Origin: Desulfocapsa sp.
Lineage (GTDB): Bacteria; Desulfobacterota; Desulfobulbia; Desulfobulbales; Desulfocapsaceae
Length of the DNA: 54,326 nt
Assembly (NCBI GenBank): GCA_013792135.1
Contig: VMSP01000033.1
Coordinates: 1-54,326, forward strand
Direction of reading: 5' to 3'
Each line of letters starts with the position of its first letter. The stretch's first letter is position 1. The notes under the pieces were generated by a model that had not been told where the DNA came from, made no database searches, and worked only from the letters and a program-made list of their open reading frames with translations. This document shows, piece after piece, positions 1 to 7,936 of this stretch. The position numbers and the translations under genes were made by a program.

Positions 1-1
1 C

Positions 2-97
2 AGATACCAGGTAACACTTAAAGGAGTCCGGTTGATAAACATAGTGAATGCATTTTGGGCTGCATCTACTGAAGATTTAATGAAAATTGCCATTTGA
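2..97 (+). CDS. Possible C-terminal end of a gene cut by the left edge
   Basis: One plus-strand frame is open from the first bases to a TGA at 95-97, giving 31 codons. The predicted peptide has a protein-like composition, with RYQVTLKGVRL near its start and FWAAS in the middle. Its start lies outside the window, so no family can be named. It points toward the minus-strand U32 gene, so the two would converge. The open length is short enough to occur by chance, hence the low confidence. Confidence 0.3.
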   Translation, partial: RYQVTLKGVRLINIVNAFWAASTEDLMKIAI

Positions 98-250
98 TTT
101 TCTTGTTTTTTATCACAGAAGTTCAGGAGTAAGGTACTAACGCTGTCGGAAAATGCGTCAGAGCAAATATGGGCCAAACTCCGTTTATGGGAAAATTCCA
201 AACAGGATCAACATTGCAAAACAAAGCGAACAGAAAACTTCTCAAAAAAC

Positions 251-2503
251 CTATTCCAGAATACCAAGATAATTAAAGGTGGGGAGCTTGGCCACCCGGC
301 CCACACCGGTGAGCCTCTCGGCCAGGGCCAGTATATCCTGTTGACTGGTAGAAAGATTGCTGAGATCAACCACCACATAATCAAGCCCCATATCCTGTAA
401 CTCTCCGAGATAAGGGAGTAGCGAGAAGGGACGGCAGGGCACGGTCTTGACCAATCCGTCTTTCTTGTGCATGGTAAAAGACTCCCCTTTGGGGCTGACC
501 AGAACGCGATCATACTGAAAATGACGCGCCGCAAGCCTGGCTGTAAACAGAGCCGGAGCTCCGTAGACGGTCAGGCCCTTGCGGATACGCTGGGAATTGG
601 TCCGACTGCCTTTGACAATATCCGCAAGCAGGCCCCTATCTGCCTCAATGGAGAGCTGGGCTGCTTCCGCCCCCAGATGCTCGACCGCGGCCAAGGCCTG
701 ATTATTCATAAGGCTGATAGTATAGTCACAGGACAAATGGACCCTCTCCCCTTGAAACATCCAGGCTTGGCTGATGTGGCCGATCTGAAAACTTTTAAAA
801 CCGGAACGCATGAGGATGGTGAGCTGTTTCTGGACCTGGGCCAGCTCTGACTCAAAGAGGATAGGCGGCAAGCACCAGGTTATATTGCGTATTCCCTGCC
901 CCATATAGCGCTTAATCTGCCCAACCTGGCTGACCGTCGTTTTATCAACAGGCACCAGAAAACGGTCAGGGGTAAATGGCAGACGCTCCTGTAACAACTT
1001 AAGGGAATCGGTCTTCAACCACCATTCCAGAGGCAATTTTACCTTGACCGCCCCGCTTTTCCGCTGCGCGGCCCGCGATCTGCCATCGCTCTTTCCTCTC
1101 TTGTCAGCGGGCAGCAGCAGCCTTGCATCCTTTTTTTCCGTCAAACAGACCTCTCCGCGGATGGCCGTAATGCGTCCCCGCTGGGTATCCTGGACCTGAA
1201 CGACAAGGTCTTTCATTTGCCCGATCGCAGGGAATCCGAATTCGAGATCAGTGACCTGCTGCCTGTTGCGCACATCCACCTTGTAGAGATCGATCATCCT
1301 TGCCCCTGGCGGGACAAGATCGGCAGGTATGCCAATCTGCACCTTGTCCCCGGTCAGGGCCTGCTCTACAGGATCCTTGCCTTTAAACATCTCCTGCAGG
1401 GTGAAACTGTGCCGCTCCCCTGATGTCTCAAGATGCAGACGCAACCGGTCTCCAACCTCCAGCTCTCCCTTCAGGGTCAGACTGCCATAGAGTCCATTCT
1501 TCCGCTGCTTCACCCCATCCAACCGGCCAAGATGCATTCCGACATTCCCGGAATGATAAGGGGTAATCGCTTCCACTGGTTGCGGCGACTGAAAATAGCC
1601 GGGGGTGACCTTGCGGCTCATGGCCTGTTCCACCAGCTGCCCGGCCTTTCTCAACACAGAGGGAAAGCTGGCCGCATCGGCATCAATCACCATCCTGTAG
1701 GCCTGAACTACGTGGGAGACATAGTGGGCTGTGCGCAGCCTCCCTTCAATCTTCAGAGAGGCGACACCGGCCTCAGCAAGCCAGGGTACGGCCTCGAGCC
1801 CGCCCAGATCATTCATGGAAAAGAGATAACCACCCTTGCCGCCAGATACTTCCCTGCTGCCCTTTTTCCCGCCTTTCGTTCCACTTTTAATTCCACCTTT
1901 TGCCGCCCAGGTGTACTGGCGCCGGCAGGGCTGGACACAGCGGCCACGCAGACCGCTCTTGCCGCCGAGAAAGGAGGAAAAAAGACAGAGGCCAGAATAG
2001 GAAAAGCACATGGCCCCATGGACAAAGACCTCTATCTCGGTCTCGGTCTTTTTACAGATAGCGCTGATCTCTTTTATGGTCAGCTCACGGGCAAGCACCA
2101 CACGCTCAAAGCCCATATCGGAAAAGGAACGAACCACATCGGAATTGTGAGCAGCCATGAGGGTGGAGGCATGGAGGGTGAGAGCGGGGAAATAGGCCTG
2201 TACCAGTTTGATCACTCCCAGATCCTGAACAATGAGGGCATTAGGCTTCAGCTCTTCGAGGATGGCCAGGGTTTCAATCACCTGGGGCAGATCCTGTTCC
2301 CTGACCAGACTGTTGGCGGCAAGGTAGAACTTCAGCCCATGCTCACGACAGTAGTGGATCATGGCAGCGATCTCTTCCAGACGGAGGTCACGGGCCAGGT
2401 TTCTGGCGTTCAGACCAGGGGCGCCGACATAAACGGCATCAGCACCGGCTTGAACAGCAGCCCGGAAGGACTCCATATTGCCGGCAGGGGCGAGTAATTC
2501 CAT
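251..2503 (-). CDS. U32-family peptidase-like protein (RlhA/TrhP type)
   Basis: This 750-residue protein starts MELLAPAGN, the usual beginning of U32 proteins. The family signature lies at residues 159-176 (EVFVHGAMCFSYSGLC). Cysteines 166, 173, 189 and 193 match the four-Cys pattern that holds a [4Fe-4S] cluster in RlhA, TrhP and UbiU/V. Despite the peptidase name, characterised members hydroxylate 23S rRNA or tRNA. The length and the long C-terminal part resemble RlhA (YdcP) more than the shorter TrhP; this is inference. A Lys/Gly-rich insert at residues 199-225 follows the last cysteine and is probably a disordered loop. The gene is last in a minus-strand run and is separated from pyrR by about 290 bases. 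The ATG start is supported by the conserved N-terminus. Confidence 0.85.
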   Translation of the reverse strand: MELLAPAGNMESFRAAVQAGADAVYVGAPGLNARNLARDLRLEEIAAMIHYCREHGLKFYLAANSLVREQDLPQVIETLAILEELKPNALIVQDLGVIKLVQAYFPALTLHASTLMAAHNSDVVRSFSDMGFERVVLARELTIKEISAICKKTETEIEVFVHGAMCFSYSGLCLFSSFLGGKSGLRGRCVQPCRRQYTWAAKGGIKSGTKGGKKGSREVSGGKGGYLFSMNDLGGLEAVPWLAEAGVASLKIEGRLRTAHYVSHVVQAYRMVIDADAASFPSVLRKAGQLVEQAMSRKVTPGYFQSPQPVEAITPYHSGNVGMHLGRLDGVKQRKNGLYGSLTLKGELEVGDRLRLHLETSGERHSFTLQEMFKGKDPVEQALTGDKVQIGIPADLVPPGARMIDLYKVDVRNRQQVTDLEFGFPAIGQMKDLVVQVQDTQRGRITAIRGEVCLTEKKDARLLLPADKRGKSDGRSRAAQRKSGAVKVKLPLEWWLKTDSLKLLQERLPFTPDRFLVPVDKTTVSQVGQIKRYMGQGIRNITWCLPPILFESELAQVQKQLTILMRSGFKSFQIGHISQAWMFQGERVHLSCDYTISLMNNQALAAVEHLGAEAAQLSIEADRGLLADIVKGSRTNSQRIRKGLTVYGAPALFTARLAARHFQYDRVLVSPKGESFTMHKKDGLVKTVPCRPFSLLPYLGELQDMGLDYVVVDLSNLSTSQQDILALAERLTGVGRVAKLPTFNYLGILE

Positions 2504-2629
2504 AACAACACAACCGGGTTGGCCCGGCCTTTATTTTTAAAGTAACCTTCTCTTGAGAAGAAGGTGGATAACCAATAGTCTTTTAGACTGTGAACTCAAC
2601 ACCCACAATCTCAGCAACTGGATTTATCT

Positions 2630-2649
2630 AGGAGCCGTTACGAAATAAC
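2630..2649. repeat. Half copy of the dispersed palindromic repeat
   Basis: These 20 bases exactly match the reverse complement of the right arm of the longer repeats at 5121, 28231 and 50457. They lie in the 290-base gap between pyrR and the U32 gene. The rest of the element is not recognisable here, so this looks like a decayed or single-arm copy. I see no gene elsewhere in 2504-2795. Confidence 0.6.
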
Positions 2650-2795
2650 CATTGTATTTCAGAATAGTTCGAGACAGGTCCTTACGCAGAGTAGAGACGA
2701 CTAGTGTCATTTACCCCAGAGATGGATGAAAAGCGATAGCCGACTTTGGCTATTTAGATGACCACATTATTTTTTAATAGCGGCATGGGAGAGGT

Positions 2796-3338
2796 CTAGA
2801 TATTCCTCTGGATCACCACTTCATCGCGGCCGCCATGTTCCTTGAGTAATACCTGGATGCGTTCGTAGGGCTGAACCGTTGTCTGCATGCCTGTATAATC
2901 GGCCTGAATGGGAAGCTCACGGCCAGTCCGGCCAACCAGCACCGCCAATTGAATGGAGTGAGGGCGCCCATAATCCATAATGGCATCCATGGCCGCCCTG
3001 ATGGTGCGGCCGGTGTAAAGGACATCATCCACGAGAATCAGCCTTCTTCCCTCAACAGTAAAGGAGATATCAGTGGTGCGGACCACTGGATTCTGGGAGA
3101 TCAGACTCCAATCATCACGGTAAAGGGTGATATCAAGGCTGCCGGAAGGGATTTCCACTCCCTCCTGTTCCTGGATAATCTTTCTGATCCGCTCTGCCAG
3201 ATCCACACCGCAGGTATGGATACCGACAATGGCCAGATCAGCAACAGAATGGTTACGTTCAAGGATCTGCAGAGCAATTCTTTTCAGGGCCAGGTCCATC
3301 TCCTGGGCCGTGAGGATGATGCGCGACTCATTACTCAT
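2796..3338 (-). CDS. pyrR: PyrR, pyrimidine regulator / uracil phosphoribosyltransferase
   Basis: The protein has 180 residues, the family's usual length. Residues 101-112 (ILVDDVLYTGRT) form the PRPP-binding loop of type I phosphoribosyltransferases. The N-terminal region (NESRIILTAQEMDLALKRIA) and the central VGIHTCGVDLAERI segment are typical of PyrR. In Gram-positives PyrR binds pyr mRNA when UMP is high; in proteobacteria it may act mainly as a uracil phosphoribosyltransferase. The start codon overlaps the stop of purN by four bases (ATGA), so the two are translationally coupled. No pyr genes or PyrR-binding leader are visible nearby, so the regulatory role is unproven. Confidence 0.93.
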   Translation of the reverse strand: MSNESRIILTAQEMDLALKRIALQILERNHSVADLAIVGIHTCGVDLAERIRKIIQEQEGVEIPSGSLDITLYRDDWSLISQNPVVRTTDISFTVEGRRLILVDDVLYTGRTIRAAMDAIMDYGRPHSIQLAVLVGRTGRELPIQADYTGMQTTVQPYERIQVLLKEHGGRDEVVIQRNI

Positions 3339-3916
3339 GCCTGCACCCTCTTCCAGAAAAAATCGATCCCTTTTTCATTGACCCGGTTCAGGGCCTCGGG
3401 AAATGCCTCGCACTCTGCGGCAAAGACATTGGCCGCAATACTCTCAGGGGTATCATCATAATCAAGGTCAACACTCTTCTGGACTATGATCGGCCCTTCA
3501 TCATAGACTTCACTGGCAAAATGGACGGTGCAGCCACTGACCAGACACCCCCGTTCCTTGACCGCCCGATGCACCCGAGAGCCGTAAAAGCCATCCCCGC
3601 AAAAGGACGGAATCAATGAAGGGTGGATATTTATCACCGACCTGGCCAGGGCCGGTGGAGGCTCATAGAGTTTCAAAAACCCGGCCAGACAGATAATATC
3701 TATCGGATAATCCTTCAATAGTGTGTTGATGGCCTCATTTTTGGCGGCATAAAAGGCGGGATAGCCATAGTTTTCCGCCTTACTTAAACCCAGCGCGTCT
3801 TTGACATTGGAAACAACCACCTGAATTTCCGCATCAAGTGTGCCACTAACAATACGCTCGTGAAAATTATCAAGGGTTTTGCCGCTTCCCGATAAAAGAA
3901 CCGCAATCTTCAACAT
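3335..3916 (-). CDS. purN: Phosphoribosylglycinamide formyltransferase PurN
   Basis: PurN transfers a formyl group from 10-formyl-THF to GAR in purine synthesis. The 193-residue protein has the N-terminal GAR-binding loop (VLLSGSGKTLDNF). The catalytic trio appears as Asn96 and His98 in NIHPSLIP and Asp139 in VYDEGPI, matching N106/H108/D144 of the E. coli enzyme. The ATG at 3916 has an AAGGA ribosome site six bases upstream. It lies four bases after the cyclohydrolase gene and overlaps pyrR, so the three form an operon. Length and motifs look intact. Confidence 0.95.
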   Translation of the reverse strand: MLKIAVLLSGSGKTLDNFHERIVSGTLDAEIQVVVSNVKDALGLSKAENYGYPAFYAAKNEAINTLLKDYPIDIICLAGFLKLYEPPPALARSVINIHPSLIPSFCGDGFYGSRVHRAVKERGCLVSGCTVHFASEVYDEGPIIVQKSVDLDYDDTPESIAANVFAAECEAFPEALNRVNEKGIDFFWKRVQA

Positions 3917-3919
3917 TTT

Positions 3920-4543
3920 TTAGTCCTTCCCAGCAAAATAAGGGTTGCTCTCCACGTCAACCTTGTCCAGCCAAGCAGAGATCGCGGTATCATATTTGGA
4001 GGTCAGGGAAAAGACCTTGGCCGCCAGACGGAATCTGGTTTTAAGCGTAGTGTTTCCCTGCTCCTTGATCTCCTTTAATACCTGTGGATAGTCAGCAGGA
4101 TCAACAATCACAGTGACATCATGGAAGTTCTTGGCCGAGGCCCGCAACATCGTGGGGCCGCCGATATCAATATTCTCGATAGCATCAGCCAGCGAGCAGT
4201 TGGGATCGGCAATGGTCTTTTCAAAGGCATAGAGATTCACGGCAATGAGATCAATGGGTTTCAGGTCATGCTCCACACACTGCCTCTGGTGTTCGGCATT
4301 ATCCCTCTGGTTAAGGATACCGCCATGAACCTTTGGATGCAGGGTCTTGACCCGGCCATCAAGCATTTCAGGGAATCCGGTGAACTCTGACACGTCTTTG
4401 ACAGGTATCCCAGCCTCTCGTATCTTTTTGGCGGTGCCGCCGGTGGAAAGGAGCTCCACTCCAAGATCGGCCAACTCTCTGGCAAATCCCTCAATCCCTG
4501 ATTTATCGGTCAGACTGATCAACGCTCGTGTAATCTTGTTCAT
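3920..4543 (-). CDS. purH: Stand-alone IMP cyclohydrolase (N-terminal half of PurH)
   Basis: This 207-residue protein matches only the MGS-like cyclohydrolase domain of the usual bifunctional PurH (about 520 residues). It has the [10 protein letters not shown] start, [11 protein letters not shown], a [14 protein letters not shown] segment and an [16 protein letters not shown] segment. It converts FAICAR to IMP. The AICAR transformylase domain is absent and no sequence for it follows, so that step must be encoded elsewhere. The ATG at 4543 is preferred over a TTG six bases upstream because AAGGAG then sits at normal spacing. It is followed by purN after three bases. Confidence 0.9.
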   Translation of the reverse strand: MNKITRALISLTDKSGIEGFARELADLGVELLSTGGTAKKIREAGIPVKDVSEFTGFPEMLDGRVKTLHPKVHGGILNQRDNAEHQRQCVEHDLKPIDLIAVNLYAFEKTIADPNCSLADAIENIDIGGPTMLRASAKNFHDVTVIVDPADYPQVLKEIKEQGNTTLKTRFRLAAKVFSLTSKYDTAISAWLDKVDVESNPYFAGKD

Positions 4544-4597
4544 GGTCAACTCCTTTTCTGATATATCTTCAAAAGTTATTTTTTTCTTTTCAGTGAG

Positions 4598-5008
4598 TTA
4601 TTCTATCTCATTCTTGCGGATAAATTCTCTGATCTTCCGCCTGTCCCTCTTGCCGGGTCTTTTGTCAGGCAGAGTCTGACCGGCGGCCAGCAGAGAGCGC
4701 ATCCTAGCCGTCTCCTGACGCAACTGCACGGATTCCTCGGATTCCTCATACAGCAGTCGTGCCTCGACCGCAGGACGCCGACACGAGGAAAGACCAAGAA
4801 CGGTTATGGTAAACTCAACCTCACCACGCCTGATCCGCAGGACATCACCAATCTGCACAATCCGCGAAGATCTGGCTCGATTGCCATTCACCTGCACTTT
4901 ACCGCCGCTAACCGCCTGTGCAGCCAGGCTTCTGGTCTTGAAAAATCTGGCAGCCCAGAGCCACTTGTCAATCCGCACCTGCAAGTCTGTCTCTGTCACT
5001 TCAGTCAT
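4598..5008 (-). CDS. hslR: S4-domain RNA-binding protein, Hsp15 (HslR) family
   Basis: With the start at 5008 the protein has 136 residues and begins MTEVTETDLQVRIDKWLWAA, which matches Hsp15. The S4 domain covers roughly residues 9-70, with KTRSLAAQAVSGGKVQVNG as the RNA-binding core. The C-terminus is rich in Arg and Lys (DKRPGKRDRRKI). Hsp15 binds free 50S subunits carrying a stalled nascent chain. The frame is open upstream to an ATG at 5107 that has an AGGA site, but the extra 33 residues do not look like the family. I prefer 5008, with a real chance that the longer start is used. It is probably the first gene of the purine run. Confidence 0.8.
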   Translation of the reverse strand: MTEVTETDLQVRIDKWLWAARFFKTRSLAAQAVSGGKVQVNGNRARSSRIVQIGDVLRIRRGEVEFTITVLGLSSCRRPAVEARLLYEESEESVQLRQETARMRSLLAAGQTLPDKRPGKRDRRKIREFIRKNEIE

Positions 5009-5120
5009 CCCTCGCGCACTCAACACTGCCATTATTGGGCACTGAATAGTCCTATCACAAAAAAGAAGTTTACACCGAATCAGTGGGAAACGCATGAAAA
5101 AAGACATTTTTCGTTCCTAA

Positions 5121-5223
5121 GCCGCTGTAAAAAAACAACATAGCCGTTTAATTTCTCGGGACGGCATAAGGAGCCGTAACGAAACAGATATAAATGGCCA
5201 TGTTATTTCGTAACGGCTCCTAA
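5121..5223. repeat. Dispersed palindromic repeat, full copy
   Basis: The element has two parts. The first (about 5121-5165) is bounded by GCCG and CGGC. The second is an imperfect palindrome with arms 5169-5184 (AGGAGCCGTAACGAAA) and 5206-5221 (TTTCGTAACGGCTCCT), 15 of 16 bases pairing. The same two-part layout recurs at 50457-50559 and, with an internal insert, at 28231-28383. Its intergenic position and folding potential suggest a REP or MITE-like unit. No transposase or RAYT gene for it is visible in the window. Confidence 0.75.
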
Positions 5224-5348
5224 ACAACCGCTGAATTTCCGCATTGTCGAACAGGAGAAAAAAGAGTAAAAAGAAAATTTTGTTCGTTTGGATACAGCCG
5301 CATATTAAACTTACGACTTTCTTGGACAAGTCATACTAAACTATAGCT

Positions 5349-5427
5349 CTGTCATTTCGGCCGACAGGAAGAAATCTTTTCCTGTACCGATTGCATTAAT
5401 ATTTCTCCCTACTGGTCGAAATGACAG
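5349..5427. repeat. REP-like palindrome with CTGTCATTTCG arms
   Basis: Arms at 5349-5362 (CTGTCATTTCGGCC) and 5414-5427 (GGTCGAAATGACAG) pair with one G-T wobble. The inner segments GAAGAAATC and ATTTCTCCC continue the stem. TGTCATTTCGA-type palindromes are common extragenic repeats in many bacteria. It lies just upstream of metF and could form a strong RNA hairpin. No T-tract follows, so I do not call it a terminator. Confidence 0.6.
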
Positions 5428-5505
5428 GTCAGATAATCCTGACAGCTTTCGAGACTCTAGCAAGAGCCTCATTTTTTTCATTTTCTTATCAACACAGGAA
5501 TTTCC

Positions 5506-6396
5506 ATGCTTGTAAAAGACCTTCTTGCTCAACACAAAACTACCTTCAGCTTTGAATTCTTTCCACCAAAGGAAGACGCTGCCGCCGATCGCCTTCTGGC
5601 TACCATCGCCAACCTTATGCCGCTAGCGCCTTCCTATGTGAGTGTAACCTACGGTGCTGGCGGCACCACCCGGCATCGCACCCATGACCTGGTGGTCAGA
5701 ATCAAAAAAGAGACCAACATCTCCGTGGTTTCTCATCTCACCTGCGTCGGTTCAAGCCGACAGGAGATGCATGGGATTCTGGAAAAATACCGAGAGGCAG
5801 GAGTTCACAATATCCTCGCCCTGCGCGGTGACCCGCCTAAGGGGATGGCAAATTTTGTGCAGCCGGAAGATGGCTTCTACTACGCCGCAGACCTGGTTGC
5901 CTATATCAAAAAGTATTTCCCGGAAATGTGCGTCGGTGTGGCCGGATTTCCAGAGGGCCATCCCAGCACACCCAATCGCCTGCAGGAAATCGACTATCTG
6001 AAGGCCAAGGTCGATGCCGGGGCAGATTATATTGTCACCCAGCTCTTTTTTGATAACCGTGATTTTTATGACTATTGTGAACGCTGCGAACTGGCAGGTA
6101 TCCATGTACCAAATATCGCCGGGATCATGCCGGTGACCACCAAAAACGGCCTGATCCGTACCGCCGAGCTTGCGGGTGGTGCCCACATTCCTGCCCGTCT
6201 GCTGAAGGCGGTTTATCGTGCTGAAAATGATGAATACGTGGAGAAAGTTGGCATTCACTGGGCAACTGAACAGATCCGGGATCTGCTGGATCACGATGTT
6301 CGCGGTGTCCAGTTCTTCACCCTGAACTGCTCAACCGCCACCCAGGAGATCTACAAATCCCTGGGGGTCAAGAATTCCCAGCAGCTAAGGGATTAG
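5506..6396 (+). CDS. metF: 5,10-Methylenetetrahydrofolate reductase MetF
   Basis: MetF reduces 5,10-methylene-THF to 5-methyl-THF for methionine synthesis. The 296-residue protein has the family's FSFEFFPPKED start (residues 13-23), followed by VSVTYGAGGTTR, a segment ending LALRGDPPKG, and a VTQLFFDNRDFYDY segment. These line the FAD and folate sites. The ATG has an AGGA site upstream. FolE2 starts five bases after the stop, so the two folate-related genes are co-transcribed. Length is normal for the bacterial enzyme. Confidence 0.96.
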   Translation: MLVKDLLAQHKTTFSFEFFPPKEDAAADRLLATIANLMPLAPSYVSVTYGAGGTTRHRTHDLVVRIKKETNISVVSHLTCVGSSRQEMHGILEKYREAGVHNILALRGDPPKGMANFVQPEDGFYYAADLVAYIKKYFPEMCVGVAGFPEGHPSTPNRLQEIDYLKAKVDAGADYIVTQLFFDNRDFYDYCERCELAGIHVPNIAGIMPVTTKNGLIRTAELAGGAHIPARLLKAVYRAENDEYVEKVGIHWATEQIRDLLDHDVRGVQFFTLNCSTATQEIYKSLGVKNSQQLRD

Positions 6397-6400
6397 CCTG

Positions 6401-7159
6401 ATGGCCGCTCCCATAAATATCGAGGCCGTCGGCATCAAGGATATCCAGCTTCCGGTTCGTATCCGTGAAAAAAACGGCGGCCTGCAGAACACCGTGGCCA
6501 CGGTCAGCATGCAGGCACGCATGCCTGGCCCCTACAGAGAAAGCTGCGTCACCGTTTTCACCACCGCCCTCAACAAATACATGGACGAAATGAGCGTAAC
6601 CATCTTTTCCAATCTGCTGGAAGAGATCAGAGAAGCACTCAAGGCCGAATCCGCCAGCATTGTCATGTCCTTTCCCTATTTTATCGAAAAGAAGGCCCCG
6701 GTAACAGGAACCCGCAGCCTCATGGAGTACAATTGCACCTTTACCGGCTCTGTAGGCAGTGAGAAGGAGGAAGAAGACTTTATCCTCTCGGTGCTGGTTC
6801 CGGTTACCACTCTCTGTCCCTGTTCAAAGGAGATCAGTGCTGTTGGGGCCCATAATCAGCGGGCGGAAGTGAGCCTCAATGTGAAATTCAGTAAGTTTAT
6901 CTGGGTGGAAGAACTAATCGATATGGTAGAAGAATCAGCATCCTGCCCCGTCTATGCCCTGCTCAAACGGCCCGACGAGAAATATGTAACTGAACAGGCT
7001 TACAACAATCCTATGTTTGTGGAGGATGTGGTGCGCAAGGTGGCGGTCGCCGCCCTGGCCCACCCCGACATCACCTGGTTTTCCGCAGGTGTGGAAAGCT
7101 TTGAATCCATCCACAAGCACAGCGCCTACGCCTATGTGGACAGTGAGGATGTGCGCTGA
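6401..7159 (+). CDS. folE2: GTP cyclohydrolase FolE2 (type IB)
   Basis: FolE2 converts GTP to dihydroneopterin triphosphate, the first step of folate synthesis, and replaces FolE in organisms that lack the zinc enzyme. The 252-residue protein has the GI.DIQLPVRI start, the MPGPYRESCVT segment, and VPVTTLCPCSKEIS, which carries the metal-binding cysteine. It ends with HPDITWFSAGVESFESIHKH. The ribosome site AAGGG lies inside the 3' end of metF, consistent with coupling. FolE2 enzymes accept metals other than zinc and are often induced by zinc shortage, but no Zur-type site was recognised. Confidence 0.95.
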   Translation: MAAPINIEAVGIKDIQLPVRIREKNGGLQNTVATVSMQARMPGPYRESCVTVFTTALNKYMDEMSVTIFSNLLEEIREALKAESASIVMSFPYFIEKKAPVTGTRSLMEYNCTFTGSVGSEKEEEDFILSVLVPVTTLCPCSKEISAVGAHNQRAEVSLNVKFSKFIWVEELIDMVEESASCPVYALLKRPDEKYVTEQAYNNPMFVEDVVRKVAVAALAHPDITWFSAGVESFESIHKHSAYAYVDSEDVR

Positions 7160-7559
7160 CCAATAGCATGGTCTAGTGTCGCCCGCGAAATGGACGCCCC
7201 CGGCGGAAGTGCCCTTAGGGTATGAATGAAAAGTAACCGTTGAAAAGGGAAATGAGCGTTCTGAAAGTCGGCAAGAAATTATACAATCAGCAGATTCCGT
7301 AGACATCCACCATATCCAAAAACATTACCTCTCGAATCAGGTGGTGATGAGCTCAAACCTGAGAAATTCAAGTATGCTTGACCGATGCCGGTCTCTCTTC
7401 CATACAACACTACCCTGCCCGCTCCTTCAAACGTTATCCTTTTCTCTCCTGTAAGAAATTTCCTATGCGGTAACAAGAATTCTCATACTTGCTTTATCCA
7501 TCACTTGGTCATAGGATGAATAAAGATTTACAACATGTTGCTTACTTGGGGCAGGAGAG
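7160..7559. other. 400-base intergenic stretch with no recognised gene
   Basis: Between folE2 and the small membrane-protein gene I find no convincing coding frame, RNA gene or repeat. The minus-strand open frames here lack ribosome sites and protein-like composition. A promoter for the downstream gene must lie here, but I could not place one with confidence. Confidence 0.4.
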
Positions 7560-7838
7560 ATGACATCCTATCTCTTCATCTGGAGAGCGTTGTTCGGAGC
7601 GGCCGACGGTTTCAAGATCGACATGCACCTGAGAGTCACCGTTGTTATTCAAAAACTGAAGCCGAAAATTGCCAAAGTCGTTCTAGCCTGCAGCCTGCTG
7701 ATCATTCTTGGCTATCTTGTCGCCCTGATTGTCTGGGGCTATAACTTCTGCGTCTTCAACTACGAATCCGTGCAACGTCAGGCATGGAAGAAAAAGCTGA
7801 TGCCGATCTACCCGGAATCCTTTAATTTCCCTGCCTGA
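7560..7838 (+). CDS. Small predicted inner-membrane protein, unknown
   Basis: The frame gives 92 residues. Residues 39-62 are strongly hydrophobic (VVLACSLLIILGYLVALIVW) and form one likely membrane span. It is preceded by a basic stretch (KLKPKIAK) and followed by a basic patch (KKKL), so topology is unclear. I recognise no family. An AGGAG lies only two bases before the ATG, which is tight; a later ATG at 7623 would keep the membrane span but lacks a ribosome site. It sits 98 bases upstream of malic enzyme on the same strand and could be co-transcribed. Coding status is likely but not certain. Confidence 0.5.
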   Translation: MTSYLFIWRALFGAADGFKIDMHLRVTVVIQKLKPKIAKVVLACSLLIILGYLVALIVWGYNFCVFNYESVQRQAWKKKLMPIYPESFNFPA

Positions 7839-7936
7839 ACAAAAGTAAGAAAAGATAGAAACAGAAGAGTATTAAAGCGTTTTTTCCACATGCGGAATGG
7901 ATCCAGAAAATTTTTACATATTCGAGGAACGAGACA

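Noticed and set aside
1433-2497. Long plus-strand open frame opposite the U32 gene
   Set aside because: It is a shadow of the minus-strand gene, which has clear family motifs.
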